The position numbers and the translations under genes are program-made. From positions 35,484,836 through 35,548,835 of the forward strand of contig OY829538.1 in the NCBI GenBank assembly GCA_963691705.1: a DNA stretch of 64,000 bases, read 5' to 3'. Below, in pieces: positions 23,837 through 34,295 of this stretch. Each line of letters opens with the position of its first letter. Positions within the stretch are counted from its first letter, which is position 1. This DNA is from Viola odorata. Its lineage: Eukaryota; Streptophyta; Magnoliopsida; Malpighiales; Violaceae. Under the pieces are notes generated by a model. That model made no database searches. It was not told where the DNA came from and saw nothing but the letters and a program-made list of their open reading frames with translations.

Positions 23837-26225
23837 TCAGCCCTCGGGGTTCCTCCGTTTCCAGCCCTCTGCCTTAGCTTGACAAAAACCCGCATCATTG
23901 AGGTCGGCAAACTTCCGTTTAAAAGCCCTCGTGACCTCCTCACCTTTATACGCATCTACCCCATGGACCTCCTCGAAGCAATCAACCAAAATAATGGCAG
24001 TCCGCTCGACATGCCATAGACACTTATCGGCTGACTCCTCTTCTAGAGCGGCCTTCCCTTCCTCCAGGGCAGCTTTCTCCCTTACTAAAGATGACTTCTC
24101 TTCTTCCAGGGCGACATTCTTGGCTTTTTCCACTGTCAAGGCAACATCAAGGGCGGACGCTTGCCCTTTCAGTTCCTGTTGGGTCAGCAATAATTGAGTA
24201 CGTTCCTCCAACAACTTTTTCTTCTCATTTTGCTCTTTGGAAAGTTCAGCCAAGGAGGCGACAAGAGAGGTAGCCTGATGCTGCGCATGCTCTGTCCAGT
24301 AATGGAACTTCACAAAGTTGGTAAAGAGGCTAGAGCGTAGCGAATTCGCCTTGTCGTCGTCAATCTTAGAGAGGAAAGCCTCCCATTCGGCAGCGGACGA
24401 TAATAACTGGGCAGCCAATAAAGCGGAAACCTCGTCCGAGCCATCGCCCCCGATAGCTGCCAAGCCTATGTTGCGAAAATCATATAAGCCAACTTGATGA
24501 GTCACAGTACCAGACTCACTCACCGAACTTAGATCAGCAGCAAAGTTTAAGGTGGTGGCCTCTTCGCCGGAACGTTGCGACAATGGAACGCTTGAAGGGA
24601 CGAACACCAGGGGAATAGAAGGGTGAACCTGTGTAGAAGTACCCCCTTGGATGATGTAGGAACCATGGGAATGGTAGCCCGAAAAGTCCTGCAAACCCTC
24701 TTGGTAGTCCAGATTAGGAGGATATGAGTGAACAGAACCGCCGAAATAATTGGGCGAAGCCCCGTAAGACTCAGCTGTACCCATGTTTACCAGAAACTTC
24801 GAGGGATGATTTTGGGGAACAACCGTGGAAATGAAGGCGCTGGCAGGTCTGACTTCCGTCACAGCGACAGTAGAGGATAAGCTGCCGCCCTCACCCTCCG
24901 GCCGAGGACTCTTCTTGGAACCACCCAGCACATAACCTATCTCCATATCGCCTATGGGAGATGCGGAAGTAGGAGGAACAACAATATCCTATGAAGAACA
25001 CAGTATAAAACGCAGATAAGAGAAACGGATGAAATAATGACAGACATCAATGTACAACATATCGCGGCAAAAAAGCACACTCACAACAGTAGTGTCAAGA
25101 GGAGGTGCTTCTGAAGAAGCTGCCGCATCTGGAGAAGGAGTGAGAGCGGCAACGCTTCTCGTTCTTTTATTGTTTTTTCCTTTGGTAAGGGCCTTAGGGA
25201 CTTTAGAAGAAGATGGCTGAGTAGGATGAGCAGCGACAGTCACGATGGGGATACCCGAAGGAATGTCAGTATTTCCCTCACCAGCCGAGGAAGAGGATAC
25301 TTGAGCGAGGCTCACGGAAGCAGCGGTTAGTACAGTTGGGTTATTAGTAGCTTCCGTGGAGACAACCCTCTCCTTTTCTTCTCTTTCCCGAGCCCTTTTT
25401 AGTCGTCTCCTAACGCTCCCAGGCGTGTAATTGGGATCCGTCGCTGCATGATCGCAAAATAACGTTAGCGTTAGTATCAGCAGTAATAAGGAAGGAAGCA
25501 ACACGACACTCACGTCTAACACAGGATTGAATGTCCGCCCCGCATGCCAGATAACGGGTGTGAACACTGATTTTCAGTTGAAGCAATTTGTCTAACCAGC
25601 CTTGTTCAAGCTGAGGAAGGCTCTCCGGCCGGCCCCAGGCGCTATCCTTGACGTCTTGGTTCAACCCAGATCGCCACCAGGAACCAGGAACTTCAGGAAG
25701 ATCTATCACAAAAAACTCTTTTTTCCAAGCCTCGACGGAAGACTCAATGTGGAGGAGTGTCCAAGTAAAGGACTTAAGTGAGTCATCGTCATAACGAGGT
25801 GATATCGTTATCACACCCCGACACTTCATCAACTTAAAAACTGACTTAAGCAACAAAAGGGTAGGGGAAGTGATCCCCTTATATTTACAAAGTTCCAGAA
25901 AGGCATAAACACAGCAATACACATTTGGGGCTAATTGGACGGGATTCAAATCGCAAGCAATAAGCAATTGTTTTATGAAAGGGTCGATGGGAAGCCGGAA
26001 ACCATAACGGAACATTTGTGCGAACAGAACCCTACGTTTGCCCGTCAAAACGTTGTTCAAGTGTATCAACTCAGGGGCAACGGTGGCCTTATAACCGGCA
26101 GGGATAACAACATTATGTGCTGCTAAATGCTCATCAAGAGCGACTTCAGAGGTGATACTGCTAACCATAATATCCATCTTTTTCTCATCGGCAGACTTCG
26201 ACTCAGGGCGGTGAGTCTTAGCCAT
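23837..26225 (-). CDS. Antisense gene of D, three exons, 740 residues, apparently intact
   Basis: Function unknown. Predicted exons: 26225-25514, 25443-25085, 24988-23837. Introns of 70 and 96 bases both begin GTGAGTGT and end AG; the exon lengths (712, 359, 1152) keep one frame to TGA with no internal stop. Exon 1 encodes a domain resembling the family annotated as putative gypsy type transposon (PF04195), with LPIDPFIKQLL and LNPVQLAPNVY at residues 78-103. Exon 2 is Ser/Pro/Thr-rich and basic (KGKNNKRTRS). Exon 3 ends in a Leu/Glu/Lys coiled coil (about residues 596-676). A TATA box lies 170 bases upstream of the ATG. Antisense ORFs behind pol are known in Retand-type Tat elements; the intron prediction and intactness are my inference. 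Confidence 0.7.
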
Positions 26226-26859
26226 GACAGAAATAAGACATTAAAGACGAAGAAGATGATGGAAGAAAATAGGAAATACCTTTAGAGAAAAAGCACTTCG
26301 AGAACCCTGAATGGTGGAAAGAAAACAAGACGGCTAGAGAGAATTTGAAGAAAGCAGAATGACAAAAGTAAGAAAAAGAAATAAGTGTTGGGTTTTATAA
26401 CCCTAGTGGCCAAAAGAAACAATGGACGCTGCAGTCGTTGTGTGAGGAGCGTCACAAGGAACAGACTCAAGCAATGAGTACAATTCTAGAGAAGCGCGAC
26501 AACGCTTCGATTTTGCTAAAATTCTAGAGCACGCTAGCCCTCGGTGCCCTAATGAACGGACACGTGTGTCTGTGCCATCATGACTTTTCTCTCGCATTAA
26601 TGAGAGGATCGTGAGCATTAAATGCTCTGAAAAGCAGAAATGATTTTCTGGAATAAGACAAGAGCGATATTGCAATAATGGAGATAATGCAGGATGGCGT
26701 TAGCCAAGCCGGTAGCTTTCCAGATAATGCGGGAAAGCAAAACAAAGATCAATTATTATCTAAGAATGAAGTACAGATATCGTTGCGCGATAAGGCGTTA
26801 TTACAAGCCAAAGGAAGCAAATAAAGAGGAAAATCCTCCAAAGGGTCAGCTTTGACTAA
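26226..26859 (-). other. Upstream region of the antisense gene and 3' region of its paralogue
   Basis: No gene. It contains the TATA box (26393-26399, minus strand) and a pyrimidine-rich leader read toward 26225. The rest, 26400-26859, is unique AT-rich sequence after the stop of the paralogue. Confidence 0.5.
26393..26399 (-). promoter_or_regulatory. TATA box of the antisense gene
   Basis: TATAAAA on the minus strand inside GGGTTATAAAACCCAAC, followed after about 30 bases by a CT-rich leader and after 170 bases by ATG 26225. Typical of plant RNA polymerase II promoters; activity is inference. Confidence 0.5.
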
Positions 26860-28889
26860 TCATGGTCCAGCACGGATATCGCAGCTGCCATTCCCCCACT
26901 CCTCCCCGAAAGAAAGAAAATCTCCCTCGCTTTCGCCTAAATCCTTCATCTTCTTGGAGGCGTAATCAGCCAACTTAGATGAATCAACAGCCCCCTGGCG
27001 ATAGAGATCTGTAAATCCGGTGATACAGACCTCCATGGTCTTGTTTTTCCACCAAGCTATCTTCAAAGGTACTTTGGCCAGATCCGCGCCGCAGGACGAT
27101 ATCTCTTCACGAAGGAGAGAGTTTCTTTTGTCGGCCGCCACCAATTCCGCCTCCAGCAGCTCTACCTTAGCCTTCCCCTTTGATTTTTCTCGCGCGAGCT
27201 CGGCGCGACAGTCGTTCAACTCTACTTGGGTTCGACCTTGAAGCTTCGACAGCTCTGTTACCTTGGCCAAAGTGACGTCTAGTTGTTCCTTCGAACCGGG
27301 AGAGCGCCGAACCTTGTCGCTCTGATCCTCGAGAAAATAATGCAGCTCACGGAAGCTGGCCAGCATGTCGTTCAGAAGGCGTGTATGCTGAATTTTAGGG
27401 GGATGCCACAGGAACTCTTCCTTATCCTTCGAAGAACTGAACATTTGGCCCACTATAGAGCCTAGCGGCTCATCTCGCGATAACGGATCCGATATCCCTA
27501 AAGCGCAAAGCCCGTTAGTACCAAAAGATGACAGATCCAGCTGGTATGCGACATTTCCTTGAGGACTTTGAGGGGAAAGATTGGCGATATAGGGAGGAGA
27601 GTAACTTTTTGTGGAACTACTAATGCCCGAGATCGAAGAAAGGAATAAGGGTTGAGGCTTCCTCGGGAGAGGATTAAGAGGAACACTTGGGTTCGAAACC
27701 GGCATGGTCACATCCGAAATACAGGAAGAGATCGGAGAATCAGGGCCACCAGACGGTAAGGGTGAGTCCACCACCGCCGAAACCTCATTAGCTTTGGAAG
27801 GAACGGTAGAAGGCACCTTGACAACCTCCGCCACCTGCGTTAACTTCCCCCAAGGGAGGAACCGGTGGGCCAGTTTTCTCTTTTTGAGTTTTCTTTCGGA
27901 GACGCTCCGTCTCGGCAGCCATCTCTTCGCTATCGTCCTCGATTGACTCCACCGAGGGATCATTTTTTCTCACCCTAAGCTTCATTCATCGGGCAAGGGT
28001 GGCGTGACGTAGCTAGGAACCGGCATCCATGCTCTCGCTATCGTTGTCAACTATTCCAGTCGCAGGACCACTCGGAGTCACTCCCCTGCCCCGAGGCGGC
28101 AACCAATTCTCAAGAAAACGAGAAGGTTGAGTGGAAGCACTACGTGTTGTGACAGTCTTAGTTCTCCTTCTCCTCGGTGGGATAGTCGGACGGCTGGAGC
28201 TTTCAGGTGGTGGAGAAGGGGGTAATGTCTGAAGCGGCACCACGTTCAGAGGAGTGTTATTTCCCCCGGAGGAACGACCCTCAGCGCTACCTGCCAGCGA
28301 AACATATTAATATAGCAAACAAATCGAAGCGATAACGTGGCAAAAGAAAAACTCACCAACGACACACTCTTTCAACGACACACTATTTCTAACAGGGCGG
28401 TAACATGGGACACATCAGTACCAGACAACACTTCTGGTTTTCTCCAAGCGGCGCTGGTAATCTCTCGGTTAAAACCCCCGCGCCACCAGCGGGACGGCAG
28501 GCGAAGGGTGAAGAAGCCATTTTTCTAGTAAAAATACGCTTCATTTTGCATGCCCGAAGGAAGGAATAAATCCCACACCAGGAAGGCGGAGTTATTTGAA
28601 CAGGATTGAGATTGTAATAATTTAGCAGCTTCATTAGAGAAGTATGGATCGGGTGATGAAACCTGTAGAGGAACATCTTGAAATAAACCAGCCGTAACGT
28701 TCCCCACATGGCATCATAAAGCCGAATATCCTTCGTAGGGATATAAGGGCGGTAGCCCAAGGGGAAGGTGATACCGTTCTCCTCTAACTCTGCCCTCAAA
28801 ACTTCATTACAATAAAAAATACTACGAGCTCTCCTAGCCTCGAGATCTATGGGATTTTCAGCACCCGCAGTGGCTCTAACACGAGACAT
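26860..28889 (-). pseudogene. Paralogue of the antisense gene in D, decayed
   Basis: Same layout as its neighbour. From ATG 28889 (MSRVRATAG) comes the PF04195-like segment (HHPIHTSLMKLLNYYNLNPVQITPP), then a truncated WWR segment in a shifted frame, a predicted donor GTGAGT near 28357 and an acceptor near 28291. The Pro/Arg-rich middle (28243-28013) is followed by a long open frame (27963-26860) with the matching YQLDLSSFGTNGLCALG segment and a Leu/Glu/Lys coiled coil. A frameshift lies between 27985 and 27850. The two genes are diverged paralogues, not a recent copy. Confidence 0.6.
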
Positions 28890-29080
28890 AAGGGACTGGA
28901 AAAATAAAACTACGACGAGAGAGGAACAAAATACCTGAAGCAAGAAGCCAGTAAATAGGCCGTCGGCACCGGCGAGCAGTTGCAGAAACTCCTCTTGAGC
29001 AGGAAGAAGCACAGGAGAAAGAGAAAGTGTGAAAAATTTCGAAGTATTGGCAAAAGTAATGAAAGAGAATAGCGGTTCCC

Positions 29081-29087
29081 TTATAAA
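29081..29087 (-). promoter_or_regulatory. Possible TATA box of the antisense paralogue
   Basis: TTTATAA on the minus strand in ACCTTTATAAGGG, about 190 bases before ATG 28889. The leader has a possible intron: CAG then GTATTTTG near 28935, and a pyrimidine tract ending CAG just before the start codon. Confidence 0.4.
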
Positions 29088-29330
29088 GGTTGAACTTGAA
29101 GAAGAGACAGCCTGTAAAAGTGAGACACGTGCGGAGCAGAAAGCGACGCGGTCATTTATGTCTTTGGGAGAAGACAGTTACCGACTAAAAACCGAAAAAC
29201 GGTTGCACCCAGCAACAGGTATCCCTCCGCGGCAACCCTTGACTCTTGAAGAAATGGCACGAGAAGGCGATAGGAGAACAAAGGCAAAATGAAGCGTTAT
29301 CTTATTCATTTTTGAAAAGCCATACAACAT

Positions 29331-29783
29331 CTACAAAGAGGCAAGGCACGCTAAACTAATCGCCATCAGACCAAGAGATATCATATCATAACAATAAACT
29401 ACATCATCATCTGAGAACGATAGCTCCCTACTGACGAGAGGGAAAGGCTCATCAACCCTTTTTCCTATGCGTATCATTGATCGGCCTGACTCCTCCTCAA
29501 CGGCTGGCGTTACCGTTTCAACACCCGCACAGGCAGGGAGAGCCATTTTTGGCGAATCACGAGGAAGAAGAGATAGTTCATCCCCTTTTTGAACAGAAGG
29601 GGCGGGAGAATTAAAAAGCGGTTCAGACACCTTTAAGGCTTTTTTCCTCAGCCTCTTGCGACCCCGCTGGTGGATGAACGGCCTCCACGGAGGCGACGGA
29701 GGAGGATTGTCTGAATCTGGCAAAGTCGGAGGAGTTGGCGGAGAATCCCGCGCAGTAGTATCCAAAAAATAAGAATCAGCCAT
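29331..29783 (-). CDS. Third antisense ORF of D, 150 residues, unknown
   Basis: Start chosen at ATG 29783 (MADSYFLDTT), which follows a pyrimidine tract and CAG; the open frame upstream to 29975 is probably leader. The protein begins Pro-rich (DSPPTPPTLPDSDNPPPSPPW), then is basic (RGRKRLRKKALK), and ends in a hydrophobic stretch (MISLGLMAISLACLASL) that could be a membrane segment. I do not recognise it. The Pro/Arg-rich part resembles in composition the middle of the antisense paralogue, so it may be a detached exon. A CTATTTAAT near 29855 could serve as TATA. It lies between the paralogue promoter and the next antisense ORF. Confidence 0.35.
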   Translation of the reverse strand: MADSYFLDTTARDSPPTPPTLPDSDNPPPSPPWRPFIHQRGRKRLRKKALKVSEPLFNSPAPSVQKGDELSLLPRDSPKMALPACAGVETVTPAVEEESGRSMIRIGKRVDEPFPLVSRELSFSDDDVVYCYDMISLGLMAISLACLASL

Positions 29784-30182
29784 GAGATCACAGGCAACCT
29801 GCCGAGAGGAAAAATAAACAAGAAGATGAACGGAAATAGGGGAAAGGATCCCATTAAATAGCCAAAAAAGGAGGAAAACTTTTCGATCATCCGACACGAC
29901 TCTTGAGAACTGACACGCGTACAACCTGGAGTGCAAATCTAGATTTGCAGTCATGCCTATTGGAATCTCCCACAAATCGAGGAAAACCGAAAATTAGCCC
30001 AATCAGTTGACAATGAAGTGGCGATGCAGAATTAATGCAGAACGGTTAGCGAGGAAACCGTCGTGAAAAAACCGTCCAATGACCGACTCGTTTTCAGTTG
30101 GGCTGAGGAGGCCTCCAACCGAAAAAAGACAAATGGCGCATTGAAGAAGAAGAATAGTTGCAAGTGGCATAATAAAAATAGT

Positions 30183-30641
30183 TTATTTATTATGGCCTAA
30201 CGGTCGAGAGGTACAGCAGCGTAAAAAGAAAAAAGAAAAAAGGCTCAAAGGCAGCCACCGCCGTCTGGTGTCGGAACCAGCATCCTTGGGTATAATGGGA
30301 ATATCTCTCAGGGAGTCCATGACCAGAGTAAGGTCAGTAGAGGTGACCCTCATCCCCTTCAGGCAGCACCCCAGTATGTCCTTGCGCTGCTGCAGCATGG
30401 CGATCACCACTTGAATCCGAGCGATGGAGGTGACCAACTTCGACACGCTCTCTAAAGGACTGAAATCCTCCAGAGATGTAGCTCCCAGCCTGGAATGGAG
30501 TGGGGTCAGCATCCCTTGCAACTCCAAGATGTCCTCGGAGGTCTTGATCAGCATGTTCTCCAGGAACCCGACGTCACCATCATTGAGGTTCTTGAGAGTA
30601 TGACCCTTGGAAAGGAGGAAATTATTGGTCAAATGATCCAT
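30183..30641 (-). CDS. Fourth antisense ORF of D, 152 residues, unknown
   Basis: ATG 30641 (MDHLTNNFLLSK) is the first start after a good TATA box (30697-30703). The protein looks largely helical with heptad-like Leu/Ile spacing (FLENMLIKTSEDILELQGMLTPL, then SVSKLVTSIARIQVVIAMLQQRKDIL), ending basic. I do not recognise the family. It would be the first gene of the antisense cluster when read from the 3' LTR side. The frame is short enough to be chance, but start, TATA and amphipathic pattern together favour a real or recently lost gene. Confidence 0.45.
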   Translation of the reverse strand: MDHLTNNFLLSKGHTLKNLNDGDVGFLENMLIKTSEDILELQGMLTPLHSRLGATSLEDFSPLESVSKLVTSIARIQVVIAMLQQRKDILGCCLKGMRVTSTDLTLVMDSLRDIPIIPKDAGSDTRRRWLPLSLFSFFFLRCCTSRPLGHNK

Positions 30642-30696
30642 GATGCAGATTATGAAAGAAAAAGATGAGATGAACTTGAGTGGAGAAAGCTCTCAG

Positions 30697-30703
30697 ATTT
30701 ATA
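30697..30703 (-). promoter_or_regulatory. TATA box of the fourth antisense ORF
   Basis: TATAAAT on the minus strand in GCCTATAAATCTGAGAGC, followed by CTTTCTCCACTCAAGTTCATC and ATG at 30641; spacing fits a plant core promoter. Confidence 0.5.
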
Positions 30704-30829
30704 GGCTCTGAGAAATGGGCCTTTTGAAAGAGGAGGTCCTCAAAAGATGAGCCGCCCAGCTACCATCAAAGACCGATGGACCTAATGCGGAAATGAGGAT
30801 CGACATCAGCGTGCTACTAAAGATGTTGG

Positions 30830-31060
30830 TACTCGAGAGGAGTACGAGCTAGAATCCTGGAAAACGCGAAGGAGCGTGATATTACAGGTAGCCATGACGT
30901 AAAAACTATACGATTATAGGTATCCACAGTGTAAGGCTGCGTCGATGTCGCAGGTAACTCCTAGCAGCGTAAAACCTCACCGATATCGCGGGTATCTGGT
31001 GCTATTAAAGCCGCACAAATCGTAGGCGGCCGATGGCATAAAACCGCGTCAATATCGCTG
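30830..31060 (+). repeat. Short degenerate repeats near the D 3' LTR
   Basis: Three to four units of about 55-60 bases containing GTAAAACC, TCGATGTCGC or CGATATCGC and GGTA (near 30890, 30935, 30975, 31040). Together with 30642-30830 this stretch has no gene. Confidence 0.45.
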
Positions 31061-31065
31061 ACTCC

Positions 31066-31530
31066 ATGAGCAGAAAGGAAAGAAAGAACCCGCGTGTTCT
31101 CGACACCCTCTCCCGCGGTGACATCTATAGTGGTCCGTCAGCATCGACAACTCTCCTACAGCACGGACGAGTTTGTAACCTTCTGAGCGCTATCGATGAC
31201 CTAGGTAGGTTAATACCGCTAGGCGAAAGTGACACCCTAACGGTTCCGGACGAGTTAGCGGCATCCCTCGCTGATTCCTTGATACCCCATGAGGACGGGT
31301 CTTTGGACAAGCACGAAGACCTGAATCCGCTTGCTCGGAGGAAAGCTCCCGACCTAGGCGCTGCCTATCGTTCAATCAATCCTTTTTCGTATCGAAACAG
31401 ACAAAGAAGCTCGATGATTCTACAAACACATTGCCCTAAGAAGGAATGGATCTCACCTAAGATCCCCGACATGGACAGAGAGCAACAACCCTTGGTAAAC
31501 ACTCGGGCTCGTTTTGAGTTGGGCTTATGA
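31066..31530 (+). CDS. Sense ORF before the D 3' LTR, doubtful
   Basis: 154 codons from ATG 31066, ending at TGA formed by the first bases of the LTR. No recognisable domain; composition is mixed with many Asp, Arg and Leu. Open frames also exist on the other strand here (31125-31375), which suggests a GC-rich region with few stops rather than a gene. The last bases, GAGTTGGGCTTA, would be the polypurine tract region. Confidence 0.2.
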   Translation: MSRKERKNPRVLDTLSRGDIYSGPSASTTLLQHGRVCNLLSAIDDLGRLIPLGESDTLTVPDELAASLADSLIPHEDGSLDKHEDLNPLARRKAPDLGAAYRSINPFSYRNRQRSSMILQTHCPKKEWISPKIPDMDREQQPLVNTRARFELGL

Positions 31531-32103
31531 TAACAATTAAGACAATCCTAAGGGCATTGCTGTAATTATGACCCCTGAGGAGGACAGAATCCTATAGCCC
31601 TATCGGACATCTAAGCTATCGCCGCTAGACTATGAGGTATTTTCTGGGATGGTCGACATCAGCGGGGGGGGAGGTCTCACGTGTCTCTGCACGCACGGCA
31701 TCATCCCATCCCAGGGTAGCCACGGCACCACCTACGGAGTTATCTCCCCCGGCATCACCATGGGTATCACCCTCGGTACCCTCCTCGGAGGTATTGCCCG
31801 TGACGTCAGATCCAAGTATCGCCCGTGACGTCAGCCAGAGCGTTATCTTTCCGGGATATCACTTTTTTGGCCAGATATCGCCCCCAGCGGCCTATAAATA
31901 CCCCCTCATTTTTAAAACATCGGGTAAGCCTAAGATTGCCTTCTAGAACCTCTGCTATTTTGAACCACTTACTGACTTAAGCATCGGAGTGTCTACGCTG
32001 GAGCCCCCCCTCCGGCGCTTTGCAGGTGAGTCCGACGTCAGCTACAACGACTCTGACCAATAGAAGCCATCGTCCCGATCGTCTCAAAGACTGAATCTTA
32101 TCA
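31528..32103 (+). repeat. 3' LTR of D
   Basis: 576 bp, TGATAACAATTAAG to TCTTATCA. It keeps both TGACGTCA sites (31801, 31826) and TATAAATA (31893). Followed by TATAT (32104-32108), the right target duplication. Confidence 0.93.
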
Positions 32104-33389
32104 TATATAAGCATGGTGTTTCAATTTTTGGTTCTAAATTCTATACGCATGAGGGATACATATTTAAAGGTAAACGGTTGTGTATTCCTCATTGCTCTCT
32201 ACGTGATTTGCTTGTGTATGAAGCCCATAGTGGCGGTCTGATGGGTCATTTTGGCGTGACTAAGACTTTAGATGTATTACATGATCACTTTTATTGGTCT
32301 CACATGAAGCGCGATGTCGTGCGCATTGTTGCTAGGTGTTTAACTTGTCGTAGAACGAAATCTAAGTCTGCTATTCATGGCGAGTACATTCCTCTACCCG
32401 TACCCTCCCATCCTTGGATCGACTTATCCATGGACTTTGTTGTGGGGCTACCTCGGTCCAAAAATGGGAAGGATAGTGTCTTTGTTGTAGTGGACAGATT
32501 TTTGAAGATGTCTCACTTTATTCCGTGTTCAACTACTTATGATGCTACTCAAGTTGCTGATTTATTCTTCCGTGAAGTAGTTCGTTTACATGAAGTCCCC
32601 TTGTCTATTGTGAGTGATCGGGATACCAAGTTTCTTAGTCATTTTTGGCATGTTTTATGGAAGAAACTTAGTACCAAATTGTTATATTCCACATCTTATC
32701 ACCCACAAACAGATGGTCAGACCTAAGTGGTTAACCGCACACTTGGTTCACTTTTGCGCACCTTAGTTCGTAAGCATGTTTCTACTTGGGTTGATCATTT
32801 GCCATTCATTGAATTTGCTTACAACCGTGCTGTTCACTCCACTACTCATTACTCACCTTTTGAACTTGTTTATGGATTTAATCCTAGGACTGTTTTGGAT
32901 TTAACCCCTCTACCTTTGAGTGATGTGGTAAGTTTAGATGGTGCACAAAAGGCTGATTTCGTGAAGCAATTACATGCCAAGGCAAAACAGAACATTGAGC
33001 GCATGAATGAGAAGCTTGCGCATAAGCGAAATGAAGGGAGGAAGCTGGTGGCGTTCAATGTCGGAGATTGGGTGTGGCTGCACATGCGCAAGGAGCGTTT
33101 TCCAGCCCAACGTCGTGGCAAACTCTCTCCGAGAGGCGATGGACCATTCCAGATTATTGAGAAGATCAACAACAATGCTTACAAGCTTGCGTTGCCTAGT
33201 GAGTATGGTACCATTAGCTCTACTTTCAACGTGTCTGACTTAGCTTTGTTTGATGTAGGTGACGAGTATGGACTTGATGGTGATGCTGATTCAGATTTGA
33301 GGGCGAATCCTTTTGAAGGGGGAGGGAATGGTGCAAACACACGCATCGATGTGCCCTTACCACTAGCTGGTCCTATGACACGTGCGTGA
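32104..33389 (+). pseudogene. Integrase of C, broken at the catalytic Glu
   Basis: Continues the C frame after D. HHCC zinc domain ([12 protein letters not shown] then CLTCRRTKS, near 32220-32360), core with [11 protein letters not shown] and SDRDTKF (two catalytic Asp). The codon for the third catalytic acid, in HPQTDGQTE of relatives, is TAA at 32724-32726. The remainder (32727-33389) is open, with FNVGDWVWLHMRKERFP and the C-terminal tail entering the LTR with GPMTRA. TGA 33387-33389 ends it where the 5' LTR copy reads CGA. The long open stretch after the stop shows the rest has decayed little. Confidence 0.88.
33315..33328 (+). other. Polypurine tract of C
   Basis: GAAGGGGGAGGGAA directly before the 3' LTR; it primes plus-strand DNA synthesis in LTR elements. 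It also lies inside the integrase reading frame. Confidence 0.8.
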
Positions 33390-34295
33390 GCTAGAAATCT
33401 TCAATACAAATTGTCATCTCTCGTTCACAAGGAGCTGGAGTATGAGATGACAAGTGAGGACGCTGCACTACGAGAGAAGACACCACGCATGGTGAATCTC
33501 CTCACCTTCACCATGTATGACGGTGATTCTGCTGGGTATCAGAACGACGCGTAGGTGGAGCGCTTCTGTCCATCTATTGAGTTCGACATGTACTACATCA
33601 TGTCGGGGAGTGTGTGTCCAAAAATCAGCAAGAACGCTTGAGGCGTTTGGGAGATACGTCAAACCCTAGTTTGGGGTGCGGAAGGTGCGAGTCCTAGCGG
33701 CGCGAGGATTCCTTGTCCGCGCGCGCTAGGGTTTCTTGTCCGAGAAGCGGCGGCTGGTCTTAAAGTGAGCTGGCGTTTTCCTTGTCTGATTTTTAAGACA
33801 ATAACTTTCCTTTTATTTTCTTTCCTTAATTAATTAATTAGACAATTTAGTTCATTAATTAATTATGTTATTTACCTTATTTAGAACTCCTATTTTCTGA
33901 CTAGGGTTGTAAAAATGTTTATAAGGAGTGGTTGACCTCCTTATTATGGTGGCTTTTATTTGACAATACAGAACCTTTGTTTCTTCAATATTTGCCCATT
34001 GTTCAAGTGCTGAACACTTGTTCTTCTTGAGTCCGCAATACTTGAGTCGTATACAATTAAATTCTGGAATTGCATCATTGTGTCTTTTGTCTTAGTGCGA
34101 TTCTCACAATCGTTGGGTTTAGTCCTAAGAATCTGATACAAGATCCTTGACGTGAAATTGACTAGAACTCTTAGCATTCAGTTGGCGAGGTAGTCTACGT
34201 TCGTACGAGTCAAGTTCTCTATTCCGCATTGAAATCCTTCTTTGAACAACGATCAGATTTGGTGCTACGCATCCTAAGAAACTAGGATCGTATCA
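33329..34295 (+). repeat. 3' LTR of C
   Basis: 967 bp, TGGTGCAAACAC to GATCGTATCA; the first bases have changed from TGAT to TGGT. Followed by TAGTG (34296-34300). The extra 25 bases near 33841 duplicate a TTAATTAATTA segment. Confidence 0.9.

Larger units (their letters stand above)
16219..32103 (+). mobile_element. D: Tat-lineage Ty3/gypsy element with antisense genes
   Basis: 15,885 bp, LTRs 16219-16772 and 31528-32103, TATAT duplications. The sense strand has gag, protease, RT, a degenerate RNase H, a second RNase H of the archaeal-like type, and integrase, the arrangement of Tat elements. Between pol and the 3' LTR lie 8.8 kb with genes on the opposite strand, as described for Retand- and Grande-type Tat elements. 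It is the youngest element of the nest: three differences by eye between the first 150 LTR bases. Confidence 0.9.
11658..34295 (+). mobile_element. C: CRM-like Ty3/gypsy element, interrupted by D
   Basis: LTRs 11658-12599 and 33329-34295, TAGTG duplications, about 6.75 kb once D is subtracted. Related to B and F1 but a distinct subfamily with its own LTR. Most of the RT and RNase H is deleted. The pol C-terminus ends in GPMTRA at the LTR start. D interrupts it between RNase H and integrase. Confidence 0.9.

Noticed and set aside
23898..24197. Plus-strand ORF of 99 codons in D
   Set aside because: Antisense of the coiled-coil part of the antisense gene; composition mirrors it.
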